A DNA stretch of 64,000 nucleotides from positions 186,001-250,000 of the forward strand of contig WTXI01000038.1 of NCBI GenBank assembly GCA_022376515.1, in the 5' to 3' direction. The notes beneath the pieces were generated by a model. The model was not told the DNA's origin. It saw nothing but the letters and a program-made list of their open reading frames with translations, and made no database searches. The stretch comes from Lactifluus volemus. Its lineage: Eukaryota > Basidiomycota > Agaricomycetes > Russulales > Russulaceae. Both the position numbers and the translations under genes were made by a program. Positions 11,025 to 23,645 of this stretch are shown piece after piece; within the stretch, counting starts at the first letter, position 1, and each line of letters opens with the position of its first letter.

Positions 11025-12571
11025 ATGGGCACCGAGAGGGGAAGAAAGGACGAGTTATCATCGCTGTCGCCATCAACGGCATACACACACATGCATCACA
11101 GCCGTCCGCAGGAACGGATGTATCGACGACCTCACCGTGTCCACTACCTCCCTCGTCGACCTCTTCCAACGGACTCCCGACACCGAGCACGTCCGGAACG
11201 TCCACTCCCTGCTTCCGTCAACGACAGCCAGGAGCCGCCGCTACAGCCACTACACTCACCGCACCCGGGCCCGGGCCCGCACCTGCTGCATCATCCGCGG
11301 CCGCCACCACTACACCCGCTTTGCACGGGTGGGACACGCAGAGCATGCATGTCGACGCAATTGACCCACTCCTGCCTCCGTTTGGAACTAGCCCCGGTCC
11401 TGGAAGCAGTCCTGGCGCGACGGTCGAGTATTTGAGGGATTTGGTACAGAAGCGCATCATCACGCTGACTTATATGCGGAACGTACATGATGGGTGCGCA
11501 TCCGATCCTCCTTTCTTTTATTTTTTTGTGCTGAATTCTATGTCTCACATGGGGCAGTGGTGGGTTGCGGCAGGCGAAGTCATTGGTTTCATACCATCAT
11601 AGTGTTGCGCGTGGAACGAACTCGATCGCGTGTCCAATAATACAACGATGAAGAAGAGGTGCGTTCGTCCCCAGCTCCTTTTTTTTTGATCTGAAGGGTT
11701 GTACGGTGTGATCTGATGGCTGGCCCTGCGTGCCCCTCGCATTGTTTTTCTGTCCTCGCCATGTCACTATCATCGCTCTTCGATGTCTCACAACCAACAG
11801 ACTGCTTGCGCGCGGCGCTTAACATGCTCACAGAGTACGAGCAGGCCAAGGAAGAAAACGACCGGCCAAAGATAGTACCTCCCGTCTTTTTCTCTTCGCC
11901 ATCTGACACATCGTTCAATCACCGCTTGTGCATTGTGCATCGTCAGCGCCTGGTACGTACCTGTCCGCTCATCGACCGAGCCACCACGGGGATGACTGAA
12001 CCACAAAACCAACTTGTAGTGCTTCCCGCTAGACTATACCCACACTCTGCTCTCGCTTCTGGACATCCTCTCTGCATTCTACGCCAAGCTCGCCAAGCTC
12101 CTCGGGCCCTCACCCTTCCCAACACATGCTCGGCCTCTCGCACCCCCACCCCCACCCAGGCGCTTCTTTCCTCTTCCATAATCAGACGTCGGCAGACGAG
12201 TCGCTCTGTTGCATCGCCCTCGGTTCGATACCACTCGGTGGCACCGCGGGCCCAGGTGTCACCCAGGTCCATTGAACAGTCCCCCGCCGAACTGGACGCC
12301 GGCGCTCGGTGAGCATGTGCTAAAAGTGAATGGAAAGTTCAAGGTGCCTTCCCTTTTATGCTGATACAATTGGCTGAATTTGGAACTGCTCTTGCGCACA
12401 CAGAAAATCATTGCTGTGCTCCTCAAGGATCTTGACGTTTTTGCACGTGACGGCATCAAAGACGAGCTCGCATCGCTCGACCCGCTCTTGCGTAAGGTAG
12501 GTGGGTGGGGTGTCCCTGTGGGCAATAGCGACGAAGGACGGGCGACGTATGAATTTGATCCGGAACACTAA
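11025..12571 (+). pseudogene. Gene B relic 2
   Basis: It retains the start context (ATGGGCACCGAG) but has lost the rest of exon 1 together with the first donor, so translation would run into the old intron. The middle exons WFHTII..KKR and MSLSSLFD are recognisable. Exon 5 (the basic LWKRQQKRK exon) is reduced to CGCCTG by a clean 93-bp deletion near 11950. A small deletion at the PFP-H-SQHM position (about 12118) shifts the frame. The last exon (about 12404-12571) is intact, ends YEFDPEH and is followed by TAATAA. Confidence 0.72.
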
Positions 12572-13496
12572 TAATAAAGTCCTGTCCTTTTTGGTGCGTA
12601 GTATTGGTTTTTATATATTATATTTATTTTTCCGTTTTTTTTAGAGTTCGCTGTGGTGGAGACGGTGTATTTCTGAGTGTTCGTTGACTCTTATTATTCC
12701 TTCCGGTTCGTTGACCTGTACTATACTAAAAAGTCACGTATACCTCGACATGATACACTTTTTTTTGGAGAGAGAGTCCTGGGAGAAGCTGCTTATGCTC
12801 TCGCGACGTGGATAAACTCCTTTCACGCAGGCGTAATACATCCCTTCATCCCGTCCTGCCCCCCGGTGCAGCTGCAGACCTTCGGCCATATTGGAGCACG
12901 TGACTCAACCCTCCGAGTCTCCCATCTTGAGGTTCAACAAAAGTAGTGAAGCGAAGGTTGAAGGCTTCGGTGGCCACCTCAAGTTTATGCTACTTCCTGT
13001 CCATGTAAGCTGATGCAGGGTGGTGATGGGTGATGTAAAGTGTCGCGGGAGGGCTTGCGGGAGGGGACAAACTGAGTGGAAAGAGCCGGATTGTTCCGTA
13101 TCACGCTCACCCGAACGAGGATAACGCATTTCCAACACGCACTCCGAGTCTACACGCCTCACGCATCTCTTCTTAATGTCTATTGTTGTACATGTGTTCC
13201 TTGAGAGTGTAGAGGCCTTCGCTACCTCTGTGCGTCCATAATCGAATCATTTTCGCTAGCCGTGTCCGGCGAACCTGACTCGGAGTCCTCATGCCATGTT
13301 CTCAATTACTTTCAGTTGGCTTGTGCACACCCAGCACAGGGCGACTGCACAATCTAGAACTTTCGTCATCAGCAAGGTTTAATTAATTTTACGCCGGCTA
13401 TGCCTGTCAGCTTCTATCAGGGACATGTGGTATCCTGCATGACGCCACACTGGGCACTCTTTTCATGGCCACGTGAATTACGACCTGTCCAGCACG
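12572..13496. repeat. Spacer between gene B relic 2 and CHAT copy 3
   Basis: No gene seen. This is the standard version of the gene B 3' flank and CHAT 5' spacer, shared with units 3, 6, 7 and 8. It contains T-tracts at about 12636 and 12761 and an E-box-like CCACGTG at about 13469. Confidence 0.7.
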
Positions 13497-13504
13497 TTAA
13501 ACAT
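13497..13504 (+). promoter_or_regulatory. TATA-like box of CHAT copy 3 (variant)
   Basis: TTAAACAT at the position where the other copies have TTAAATAT, 120 bp before the ATG. The T-to-C change may weaken it. This is also the one main copy with a broken reading frame. Confidence 0.4.
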
Positions 13505-13616
13505 GGCCCTAACCGTGCACACATCTCCCCTCTCCGACTCGAGCTTGAATCTCATTCCCCTTCTATCCCAAAGTCGTCCTCTGGCTGTTTGTGCTTTACT
13601 TTTTCGGAATTGAGAT

Positions 13617-16600
13617 ATGGACACCAAGGAAGGTGAGTCAAACTTTCGATTAATTCTGTGTGACATAAACGTATCTTATTTTACAGACTCTCTTCCTGAT
13701 ATCGAGGGCACAATTTTTGCTCTTGAAAGTATCATTCCGTCACTACCTCGATTTCATCTTCGGCGGGCCTGTTATCTTATCCTCCTTTCAATATGGAGAC
13801 TCGGTCACTTCAACCTATCTGGTTCGAAGGAGCAGCTGGATAAATCAATTCTCCACGCGGTAGAAGTACAACTCCTATTGGTCAAACCTACAGCAACTTC
13901 CATTTCGTGTTTTCCCATGCTCGTGAAGATCTTTTTTCATCGATTAGTCGAATTCAAGCAGCCAGATGATGTCGAATCTTGCGTCAAGTACCTTCGTTAT
14001 TTGCGAAACCAACGGTGTCAACTTGAAGTCGGCGACTTTTCACATGAAGGGGTCACATCAAAGCTGGTGAAGGCATTGGCAATTCGGGTGGAGTTGAATA
14101 CAGGCGACATCAAGGAGGATATCAGGGAGATGACGACTCTCTGTCGTGAATTGCTCAACTCGGATATCTCGGGGAGCGTTCTTGAAAGTCACCTTCTATC
14201 CTTGATCGAAGCCGTTTGGGAGACTTGATATATTGCCAATGGAAGAAGTTCTAGATCCACTGATCGAATTCTTCCGGGAAGCGAACGTTCGCTTGCCATA
14301 TTCCTCCTACCTTTCCATAACACTTGCACGTCTTCTCGCCATTCGCTTCGGAAAAAATCATTCGATTATTGATTCCGAGGAGGCAATAACCATCCTAAAG
14401 AAAATCCTAACTTTCCCTTCCGACATCCCTCAAGACCGTCGAAGTGAATTCCAGGTCTCTGTCTTGATGGAGATCGCGGAGATTTCCTATCGCCGCTTTT
14501 CCGAGTTTCACATGCCAGAGTATTTGGAGGAGGCGACTTTCCATTTGAGGGTTTATCTTAGCTCGGCTTCTCGTGATCATCCGCGTCGCCCCAAAATATC
14601 CGAATGTCTCGCTGAACTCACGGAGTGGCGCGCGGTTGAATTCGGTGTCGAAGAAGGTCGTTACAGGAATCCAGACGTTCACAAATTTCCATGCTTGTCA
14701 TCCCTCGCTGCCTCAATTACCGACCCAAATTCTTCGATATCCAATGAGCAGTGGAACCAACACCTTCGAGCACTCAGGCTTCACTACATTCAGCGCACGG
14801 ACGACATAGCGGAGATTGAAGAGGGGATCAAGTACTGTCGCCGGGTGCTCGCTTCAATTCATTGTGTTCCAAGTCTTGAACACCGAGATCACGAGAGTTT
14901 GTATGCGATGCTCGGATACCTTCTCTTCCGGGCATTTCGTCGCACCGGAAAACTCGAATGCATCGACGAGTCAATTGCCGTTATTCGTGATGGCTTGAAG
15001 ACGTATGAAACACAGGGTGATCATGTTCAACTGACTTGTGTTGCGTTGATGTCATTATCGACCCGCATCCGTCTGGATCAACGAGAAGAAGACGTGGATG
15101 AGATGATCCAATTATACGCCAGCCTTACGAGCGATGATACTCGCATGATGCCATCCCAACGGTTCTGTTTCTTATACGGATGGGCGGTAGAGGCGCATAA
15201 TGCTGGTCACCCTTCCGTGATGGATGCCTTCGAGAGCGTCTTGAAGGTCATGCAAGACACTCTTTCCTATGCCCCGACACTCGAAAGTCAACATCATCGT
15301 CTTGTTTCTATGCGCAACGGCTTCCAGGATCTCCCGTTATGCTATGCTTCGTACCAGATCGACAAAGGCCAACGCAGAAAAGCAATCGAGACTCTCGAGA
15401 GAGGAAGGGCCTTACTCTGGTCCGAGATGCGTGATTTCCGTACATCCACTGACCAACTGCGTGTGGTAGATCCGACTTTGGCAGCGGAATTCGAGGCGAT
15501 CAACAGTGACCTCGAACAAGTTACCATGTCCATGGCACCTTGCGGAAACATGGAAACAGAGATAATCAAAGTGGAAGACTCCTGGAAAACGGATCCATTC
15601 AGTCATCTAGTGGCAAAGCAACGACAGTTTTTGGATGATCGCAAAAAACTCATTTCACGGATTCGAGCCTTGCCAAATTTTGGCAACTTCTTGGAGCCCC
15701 CGTCATTTGACGTTCTTCACTCCGCTGCGCTACACGGACCAGTCATCATCATCAACCATTGCAAGCGGCGTTCCGACCTCTTGGTTCTTTTCCGCGACTC
15801 TCTTTCCCTTGTCACTACGACCGATGACTTTTACAGTCGTGCGATCGAGTTGGGCGATCGGCTGGTGGATGCTAGAAAGCATCATCGTCTCGAATCAAAG
15901 AAGTATGAGCGCGCTCTCCGTTCCGTACTCCAGAGTCTCTACGAACTTGTAGGGAAGCCAGTCATCGAGGAGCTTCGCAAGTTGAAGATACCGGAACAGT
16001 CCAGAGTCTGGTGGTGTCCCACATCTGTATTTTGTCATCTTCCTCTCCACGCGATGGGGCCAATCCCTTCGGATGACGGCATCACGCGCTACTTCTCGGA
16101 CATATACATTCCCTCATACACCCCATCACTATCTGCACTCATCGCATCGCGCAAACCTCAGGCTGAAGGGAAATCGTTCCAAAAGCCTTCAATACTTCTG
16201 GTTGCACAACCGGAATCCCTGAAACATGCGATCCCCGAGATCTGGACCATACAACGTCTCACTACAACAGTCACCTCCCTCATCTCAAAGAATGCGACGC
16301 CTTCTAGTGTAGTGGAGGGTCTCAAACATCACCAGTTCTCCCATTTTGTATGTCATGGAAGCTTGGAAGAAGGGAAACCATTCAATGCGTCATTCAAGCT
16401 TTCTGGGGGAAAGCAGCTAACCCTACTCGAGATTGTGCGCTCTCAACTCCCGACAGCTGAATTTGCGTTTCTTTCGGCCTGTCACACAGCTGAGCTGACA
16501 GAGGAAAGCATCTCTGACGAGGCACTGCACCTTACAGCGGCAATGCAATATTGCGGGTTCCGAAGTGTTGTCGGGACGATGTGGGCGATGGCAGATGAAG

Positions 16601-16770
16601 ACGGACAATATCTAGCTGAAGATTTCTACAAGTCAATACTGTCGAGCGATGAACCGGGTGTACCTTATTATGAGAGATCGGCGAGGGCGCTTCGGGATGC
16701 TGTGAAGAAGCTGCGGTCCAAAAAGGTGCCTTTGGAGCGATGGGTGAATTATGTGCACTATGGGGCATGA
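13617..16770 (+). pseudogene. TPR-CHAT protein copy 3, frameshifted
   Basis: Exon 1 13617-13632 (MDTKE), intron 13633-13686 (54 nt, ending TTACAG), exon 2 13687-16770. The frame runs to a TGA at 14226-14228 (about residue 185), directly after LIEAVWET, and continues in the next frame from about 14233 (MPMEEVLDPLIEFF) without another break to TGA at 16768-16770. The break lies in the variable linker where copies differ in length, so it is either a one-base loss (two-base gain) or a sequencing error. The downstream 845-codon part keeps the TPR region and a CHAT domain with both catalytic residues (HFVCHGS, LSACHTA) and could in principle be translated alone. Its insert reads EIIKVED. One 186-nt stretch is identical to copy 7. 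Confidence 0.8.
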
Positions 16771-17532
16771 TTCGTGGTATTGCTACAATGTCTGTGAGTT
16801 GTTGGGTTTTGTCTGACATATGAATATTGAACCAAGTTATTAGGGTTAGCGGAACCACTTGAGACTGCCCTTGGGAATTCCGGTTCCGACTCATTTCATT
16901 TGCCTTGTTTTCAAAGTTACCATTTCCTCATCCACGCTCTCTCCACCATCCTCCGGATTCCAGTCATGATCGTGGACCGCGTTTCCTCCTATGACCTCGG
17001 GATTGACTCTACCAAGATCTCATGACACCTCTATTACCTGAACTTGAACTGCGCTCCGTGTCTTTTATTTACCTTGCTGATTTAGTTTGCCTCATATCGC
17101 CTTCTGTCACCGCACGGAAATCTTATTTTTTTTAGCTTCTTGATTCTGTGTCTCGGCCTTTATTATTTATTTCACATCGTACTATTATACCACAACATTC
17201 CTGTGTGGACTCTCCGAGTCTGCACTTCCTTGTAAGTTATTATCACCTTAAGTTACCAAGTGTTTGAGTGGCTGTGCCGCTAATTCAGACAAATACGGGA
17301 ATATTAGTAAGCAGGTCCCTCTGTGTCAACTTGCCCAACGTTTCTCTCCTTTGTTCGAAATACCCACCAAGTCTGTGATAGATGCCAGGAACATTGAACG
17401 TTGAAAAGATGCAGAAATATTGTGCACGCTTCTGCTGCAACCTATAACTCACCTCTGGTCTGGGCAACCATTGCATTGCGACCTTGTTCGACTTGGGATT
17501 CATCACACTGGCAGATGGGAAGGCCGTGAGAA
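16771..17532. repeat. Spacer between CHAT copy 3 and gene B relic 3
   Basis: Same module as 595-1436 but about 80 bp shorter, with a deletion around 17100 in the part that in other units holds the ATGTGGTGATCTCGTGCC segment. No gene seen. Confidence 0.7.
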
Positions 17533-18981
17533 ATGGGCACTGAGTTAGGCATCTCGTCCCTGGGCAAGTGAGAGGGGAAGAAAGGACAAGTTATCATCGC
17601 CGTTGCCATCAACGGCATACACACACATGCATCACAGCCGTCCGAGGTATCGACGACCTCACCGTGTCCACTACCTCCCTCGTCGACATCTTCCAACGGA
17701 CTCCCGACACTGAGCACGTCCGGAACGTCCACTCCCTGCTTCCCTCAACAACAGCCGAGCAGCCGCTACAGCCACTACGCTCACCGCTCCAGCTCTCGGG
17801 CCCGCACCTGCTACGTCATCCGCGGCCGCCACCGCTACACCCGCTTTGCGCGGGGTGGGACACCCTAGAGCATGCATGCCGACGCAATGGGCCAGATCCT
17901 GCCTCCTTTTGGAACTAGCCCCGGTCCTGGAAGCACTCCTGGCGCGACGGTCGAGTATTTGAGGGATTTGGTACAGAAACGCGTCATCACGCTGACTTAT
18001 ATGCGGAACGTACATGATGGGTGGGTGTCCGCTCCTCCTTTCATTTATTTTTTTGTGCTGAATTCTATTGTCCCACGTGGAGCGGTGATGGGTTGCGGCA
18101 GGCGAAGTTATCGGTTTCATACGATCATAGTGCCGCGCGTGGAACGAACTCGATCGCGTTCGTCCCCAGCTCCTTTCCTCACCATGTCACTATCATCACT
18201 CTTTGATATCTCACAACCAACAGACTGCTTGCGCGCGGCGCTAAACATGCTCACAGAGTACGAGCAGGCCAACGAAGAAAACGACCGGCCAAAGATAGTA
18301 CCTCCCGTCTTTTTCTCTTCGCCATCTGACACATCATTTAATCACCGCTTGTGCATTGTGCATCGTCAGCGCCTGGTACGTACCTGTCCGCTCATCGACC
18401 GAGCCACCACGGGGATGACTGAATCACAAAACCAACTTGTAGCGCTTCCCGCTAGACTATACCCAGACTCTGCTCTCGCTTCTGGACATCCTCTCCGCAT
18501 TCTACGCCAAGCTCCTCGGGCCCTCGCCCTTCCCAACACATGCTCGGTATCTCGCACCCCCACCCAGGCGTTTCTTACCTCTTCCATAATCAGACGTCGG
18601 CAGACGAGTCGCTCTGTTGCATCGCCCTCGGTTCGACACCACTCGACGGTACCGCGGGCCCAGATGGTCCCAGGTCCGTTGAACAGTCCCCTGCTGAGCT
18701 GGACGCCGGCGCTCGGTGAGCATGTGCTCAAAGTGAATGGAAAGTTCAAGGTGCCTTCCCTTTCATGCTGATACAATTGGCTGAATTTGGAACTGCTCTT
18801 GCACACACAGAAACTCATTTCTGTGCTTCTCAGGGATCTTGACGTTTTTGCACGTAACAGCATCAAACACGAGCTCGCATCGCTCGACCCGCTCTTGCGT
18901 AAGGTAGGTGGGTGGAGTGTCCCTGTGGGCAATGGCGACGAAGGACGGGCGACGTATGAATTTGATCCGGAGCACAAGTAA
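17533..18981 (+). pseudogene. Gene B relic 3, with a long open frame through old introns
   Basis: It has the start exon with the one-base loss, then the Ser/Thr/Pro exon with a frame break near 17855. A deletion removes the end of the ELDRVFNNTAMKKR exon and the start of the next intron, joining it directly to MSLSSLFDIS. Exon 5 carries the same 93-bp deletion as relics 2, 7 and 8. From 17872 an uninterrupted frame of 299 codons reads across former introns 2 to 5 and part of 6; its second half is in a frame unrelated to the ancestral protein. I treat it as an accident of decay. The last exon ends YEFDPEHK. Confidence 0.72.
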
Positions 18982-19941
18982 TAAAGCCCTGTCCTTTTTG
19001 GTGCGTAGTATTGGTTTTTATTTATTTATTTTTCCTTTTTTTTCGTTCGTATAGAGTCCGCTGTGGTGGAGATGGCGTATTTCTGAGTGTTCGTTGACTC
19101 TTATTATTCCTTCCGGTTCGTTGTCCTGTACTATACTAAAAAGTCACGTATACCTCGACATGATACACTTTTTTTTGGAGTCCTGGGCGAAGCTGCTTAT
19201 GCTCTCGTGACGTGGATAAACTCCTTTCACGCAGGCGTAATACATCCCTTCACCCCATCCTGCCCCCCGGTGCAGCTGCAGAGCTTCTGCCATATCGGAG
19301 CACGTGACTCAACCCTCCGAGGCCGCTCAGTCTCCCGCCTCAGGTATCTTGAGGCTCAACAAAAGTAGTGGAGCGAAGGTTGAAGGCTTCGGTGGCCACC
19401 TCAAGTTTATGCTACTTCCTGTCCATGTAAGCTGATGCAGGGTGGTGATGGGAAATGTAAAGTGTCGCGGGAGGGGACAAACTGAGTGGAAAGAGCCGGA
19501 TTGTTCCGCAACACGCCCACTCAAACGAGGATAACGCATTTCCAACACGCACTCCGAGTCTACACGCCTCACGCATCACTTCTTAATGTCTATTGTTGTA
19601 CATGTGTTCCTTGAGAGTGTAGAGGCCTTCGCTACCTCTGTGCGTCAATACTCGAATCATTTTCGCAGCAATTTCGCTAGCCATGTTAGGCGAACCCTTG
19701 GGTGAACCTGACTCGGAGCCCTCATGCCAGTGTTCTCAATTAGTTGGCCTACGCACACCTAGCACACGGCGACTGCACAATTTAGAACTTTCGTCCTCAG
19801 CAAGGTTTAATTGATTTTACGCCGGCTAGGCCTGTCAGCTTCTATGCGCGACAAATGGTATCCTGCATGACGCTACACTGGGCAATCTTTTCATGGCCAC
19901 GTGAATTGCATGATGTGATCAGTGACGGCCTGTCCAGCACG
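18982..19941. repeat. Spacer between gene B relic 3 and CHAT copy 4
   Basis: Standard spacer, no gene. E-box-like CCACGTG near 19905. It differs from copy 3's spacer by small indels (an 18-bp extra segment near 19665). Confidence 0.65.
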
Positions 19942-19949
19942 TTAAATAT
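19942..19949 (+). promoter_or_regulatory. TATA-like box of CHAT copy 4
   Basis: TTAAATAT, 120 bp upstream of the ATG at 20062, in the conserved GTTAAATATGGCCCCAACC context. Confidence 0.5.
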
Positions 19950-20061
19950 GGCCCCAACCGTGCACACATCTCCCCTCTCCGACTCAAGCTTGAATCTCAT
20001 TCCCTTTCTATCCCAAAGTCGTCCTCTGGCTGTTTGTGGTTTACATTTTCGGAATTGAGAT

Positions 20062-23000
20062 ATGGACACCAAGAAATGTGAGTCAAACTTTCGATTAATT
20101 TTGTGTGACATATAAACGTATATTATTTTGCAGACTCTCTTCCTGATATCGAGGGCACAATTTTTGCTCTTGAAAGTACCATTCCGTTACTGCCTCGATT
20201 TGGTCGTCGGCGCGCCGATTATCTTATCTCCCTTTGTAATTGGAGATTCGATCACTACAACCTGTCTGGTTCGAAGGAGCAGCTGGATAAATCAATTCTC
20301 CACTTGGTAGAAGCACAACTCCTATTGGTCAAACCTACGACAGATTCCATTCGGCTTTTTCACAAGCTCGTGAAGGTCCTTTTTTGTCGATTACTCAAAT
20401 TCAAGCAGCCAGACGACGTTGAGTCTTGTGTCAACTACCTTCGTTATTTGCGAAACCAACGGTGTCAACTTGAAGTCGGCTTCTTTTCACATGAAGACGT
20501 CACATCATATCTGGTGAAGGCATTGGCAATTCGGGTGGAGTTGAATACAGGCGACATCAAGGAGGATATCAGGGAGATGACGACTCTCTGTCGTGAATTG
20601 CTCAACTCGGATATCTCGGGGATCATTCTTAACAGTCTCCTTGAATCCTTGGGCGTAGCCACATCCGATATATGGCCAGTGGAAGAAGTTCTAGATTCAC
20701 TGATCGAATGCTTCCGAGAAGCGAACATTCGCTTGCCATATTCCTACTACCTTTCCTTAATACTTGCACGTCTTCTCGCCAATCGCTTCGAAAACAATTA
20801 TTCGATTATTGATTCCGAGGAGGCAATAACCATCCTGAAGAAAATCCTAACTTTTCCTTCCGACCTCCCTCAAGACCTTCGGCCTTATTACCAGGACACT
20901 GCCTTGAGGGGGATCGCGGAAATTTCCTTTCTCCGCTTTTCCGAATTCCACATGCCAGAGTATTTGGAGGAAGCGACTTTCCAATCGAGGGTTTCTCTTA
21001 GCTCGGCTTGTGATCATCCGCGTGGCCCCGAATTTTCCCGACGTCTCGCTTGTCTCACGAAGCAGCGCGCGATTGAATTCGGTGTTGATGGAGGGTGTTA
21101 CAGAGATTCAGACATTTACAAACTTCCATGCTTGTCATCCCTCGCTGCCTCTATTATCGACCCAAATTCTTCGATACCTGACGAGCAGTGGGTCCATCAC
21201 TGGGAAGCACTTGCATCCATGATGGACATTAACGACTTAGCGGAGATTGAAGAGTCGATCAAGTACTGTCGCCTGGTGCTCGCTTCAATTCATTGTGTTC
21301 CAAGTCTTGAACACCGAAACCACGTCTATTTGTATGTGGTGCTCGGATCCCTTCTCTTCAAGGCATTTCATCGCACCGGAAAACTCGAATGCATCGACGA
21401 GTCAATTGCCGTTATTCGTGATGGCTTGAAGACGTATAAAGCACTGGGTGATCGTGTTCCACTGACTTTTGTTGCGTTGGTGTCATTATCGACCCGCATC
21501 CGTCTGGATCAACGAGAAGAAGACGTGGATGAGATGTTCCAATTATACGCCAGCATTACGAGCGATGATACTCCCATGATGCCATCCCATCGATTCGGTT
21601 TCTTATACGGGTGGGCGGTAGAGGCGCATAATCTTGGTCACCCTTCCGCGATGGATGCCTTTGAGAACCTCTTCAAGGTCATGCAAGACACTCTCTCCTA
21701 TGCCCCTACACTCGAAAGCCAACATCATCGTCTTGTTTCTATGCGCCTGGGTTTCCAGGATGTGCCGTTATGGTATGCTTCGTACCAGATCGACAAAGGC
21801 CAACGCAGAAAAGCAATCGAGACTCTCGAGAGAGGAAGGGCCTTACTCTGGTCCGAGATGCGTGATTTCCGTACCTCCACTGACCAACTTCGTGCGGTCG
21901 ATCCGACTCTGGCAGCGGAATTCGAGGCGATCAACAGGGACCTCGAACAAGTCACCATGTCCATGGCACCTTGCGGAAACATGGAAACAGAGAGTATCGA
22001 AGTAGAAGACTCCTGGACAACGGATCCATTCGGTCATCTAGTGGCAAAACAACGACAGGTTTTGGATGATCGCAACAAACTCATTTCACGGATTCGAGCC
22101 TTGCCAAATTTTCGCAACTTCTTGGAGCCCCCGTCGTTTGACGTTCTTCGCTCCGCTGCGCTACAAGGACCAGTCATCATCATCAACCATTGCGAGTGGC
22201 GTTGCGACCTCCTGGTTCTTTTCCGCGACTCTCTTTCCCTTATCACTACGACCGATGACTTTTACAGTCGTGCGATCGAGTTGGGCGATCGGCTGGTGGA
22301 TGCTAGAAAGCATCATCGTCTCGAATCAAAGGAGTACGGGCGTGCTCTCCGTTCCGTACTCCAGAGTCTCTACGAACTTGTAGGGAAGCCAGTCATCGAG
22401 GTGCTCCGCAGGAAGAAGATACCGGAACAGTCCAGAGTCTGGTGGTGTCCCACATCTGTATTTTGTTATCTTCCTCTCCACGCGATGGGGCCAATCCCTT
22501 CGGACGACGGCATCACACGCTATTTCTCAGACCTATACATTCCCTCATACACCCCATCACTATCTGCACTCATCGCATCGCGCAAACCTCAGGCTGAAGG
22601 GAAAACGTTCCAAAAGCCTTCAATACTTCTGGTTGCACAACCAGAATCCCTGAAGCACGCGATCCCCGAGATCTGTACTATACAACGTCTCACCACGACA
22701 GTCACCTCCCTCATCTCAGAGAATGCAACGCCTTCTAGTGTAGTAGAGGGTCTCAGACATCACCAGTTCTCCCATTTTGTATGTCACGGAAACTTGGAAG
22801 AAGGGAAACCATTCAATGCGTCGTTCACGCTTGCTGGGGGAAAGCAGCTCACCCTACTCGAAATTGTGCGCTCTCAACTCCCGACAGCTGAATTTGCGTT
22901 TCTCTCGGCCTGTCACACAGCGGAGCTGACAGAGGAAAGCATACCTGGCGAGGCACTGCACCTTACAGCGGCAATGCAATATTGCGGGTTCCGAAGTGTT

Positions 23001-23201
23001 GTTGGGACGATGTGGGAGATGGCAGATCAAGACGGACAATGTGTAGCTGAAGATTTCTACAAGTCAATACTGTCGAGCGATGAACCGGGTGTACCTTATT
23101 ACGAGAGATCAGCGAGGGCGCTTCGGGATGCTGTGAAGAAGCTGCGGTCCAAAAAAGCTTCTTTGGAGCGATGGGTGAATTATGTGCACTATGGCGCATA
23201 A
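20062..23201 (+). CDS. TPR-CHAT caspase-like protein, copy 4
   Basis: Exon 1 20062-20077 (MDTKK), intron 20078-20133 (56 nt), exon 2 20134-23201; about 1027 residues. The variable linker is of the 'IILNSLLESLGVATSD' type shared only with copy 7, distinct from the LESHLL type of copies 2, 6 and 8. TPR region ~230-640, AIETLERGRALLW motif, CHAT from ~690 with His ~890 and Cys ~932. Distinctive substitutions are near the active site: GTMWEMADQDGQCVAEDF where most copies have GTMWAMAD and GQYLAEDF, and FTLAGGK in place of FKLSGGR. Insert reads ESIEVED. It is followed by a spacer disrupted by a 4.6-kb transposon 288 bp after the stop, which should not affect the coding region but may affect the 3' end. 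Confidence 0.93.
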
Positions 23202-23488
23202 TTTGTGGTATTGCTACAATGTCTGTGAGTCGTTGAGTTTTGTCTGATGTATGAATATTGAACCAAGTTATTAGGGTTAGCGTAACCACTGCCAATTCGC
23301 GTTCGACTCATTTCATTTGCCTTGTTGTTTTCAAAGTTGCCGTTTCCTCATCCACGTTCTCTCCACCATCCTCCGGATTCCAGTGATGACAGTGGACCAC
23401 TGATGTAACATCAAGCCATACCCGTTTCCTGCGATGCCACCTCGGCTATGACCTCGAGATTGACTCTACCACGATGTTGTGCCGTCTC
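23202..23488. repeat. CHAT copy 4 3' flank, left half of the interrupted spacer
   Basis: Standard 3' flank up to GCCGTCTC at 23481-23488, where it is broken by the insertion. The matching right half resumes at 28099. No gene. Confidence 0.8.
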
Positions 23489-23509
23489 CATCAGCAAAAT
23501 GTTTTTATA

Positions 23510-23645
23510 CTGGAGTCACTATTGTCACTAGCGTCACTGGCGTCACTAGCCTAGTAACATCTAGTCAATCTAGTCAATTCTAGTATCATTCTAGTATCAA
23601 TATTGATTTTCTAGGCACACCAGATACAGGACTAGATCTAGGTAC
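23510..23645. repeat. Left subterminal CTAG-rich repeats
   Basis: Repeated TCACTAGCG/TCACTGGCG units followed by CTAGTCAAT, CTAGTCAATT, CTAGTATCATT, CTAGTATCAAT. They are likely transposase-binding repeats of the 4.6-kb element, mirrored at 27868-28075. Confidence 0.6.

Noticed and set aside
13469..13475. E-box CACGTG as a shared regulator of all CHAT promoters
   Set aside because: The exact motif is present only before copies 3 and 4; other copies carry CTACGTG, CCACATG, CCGCGTG or CCACGGG.
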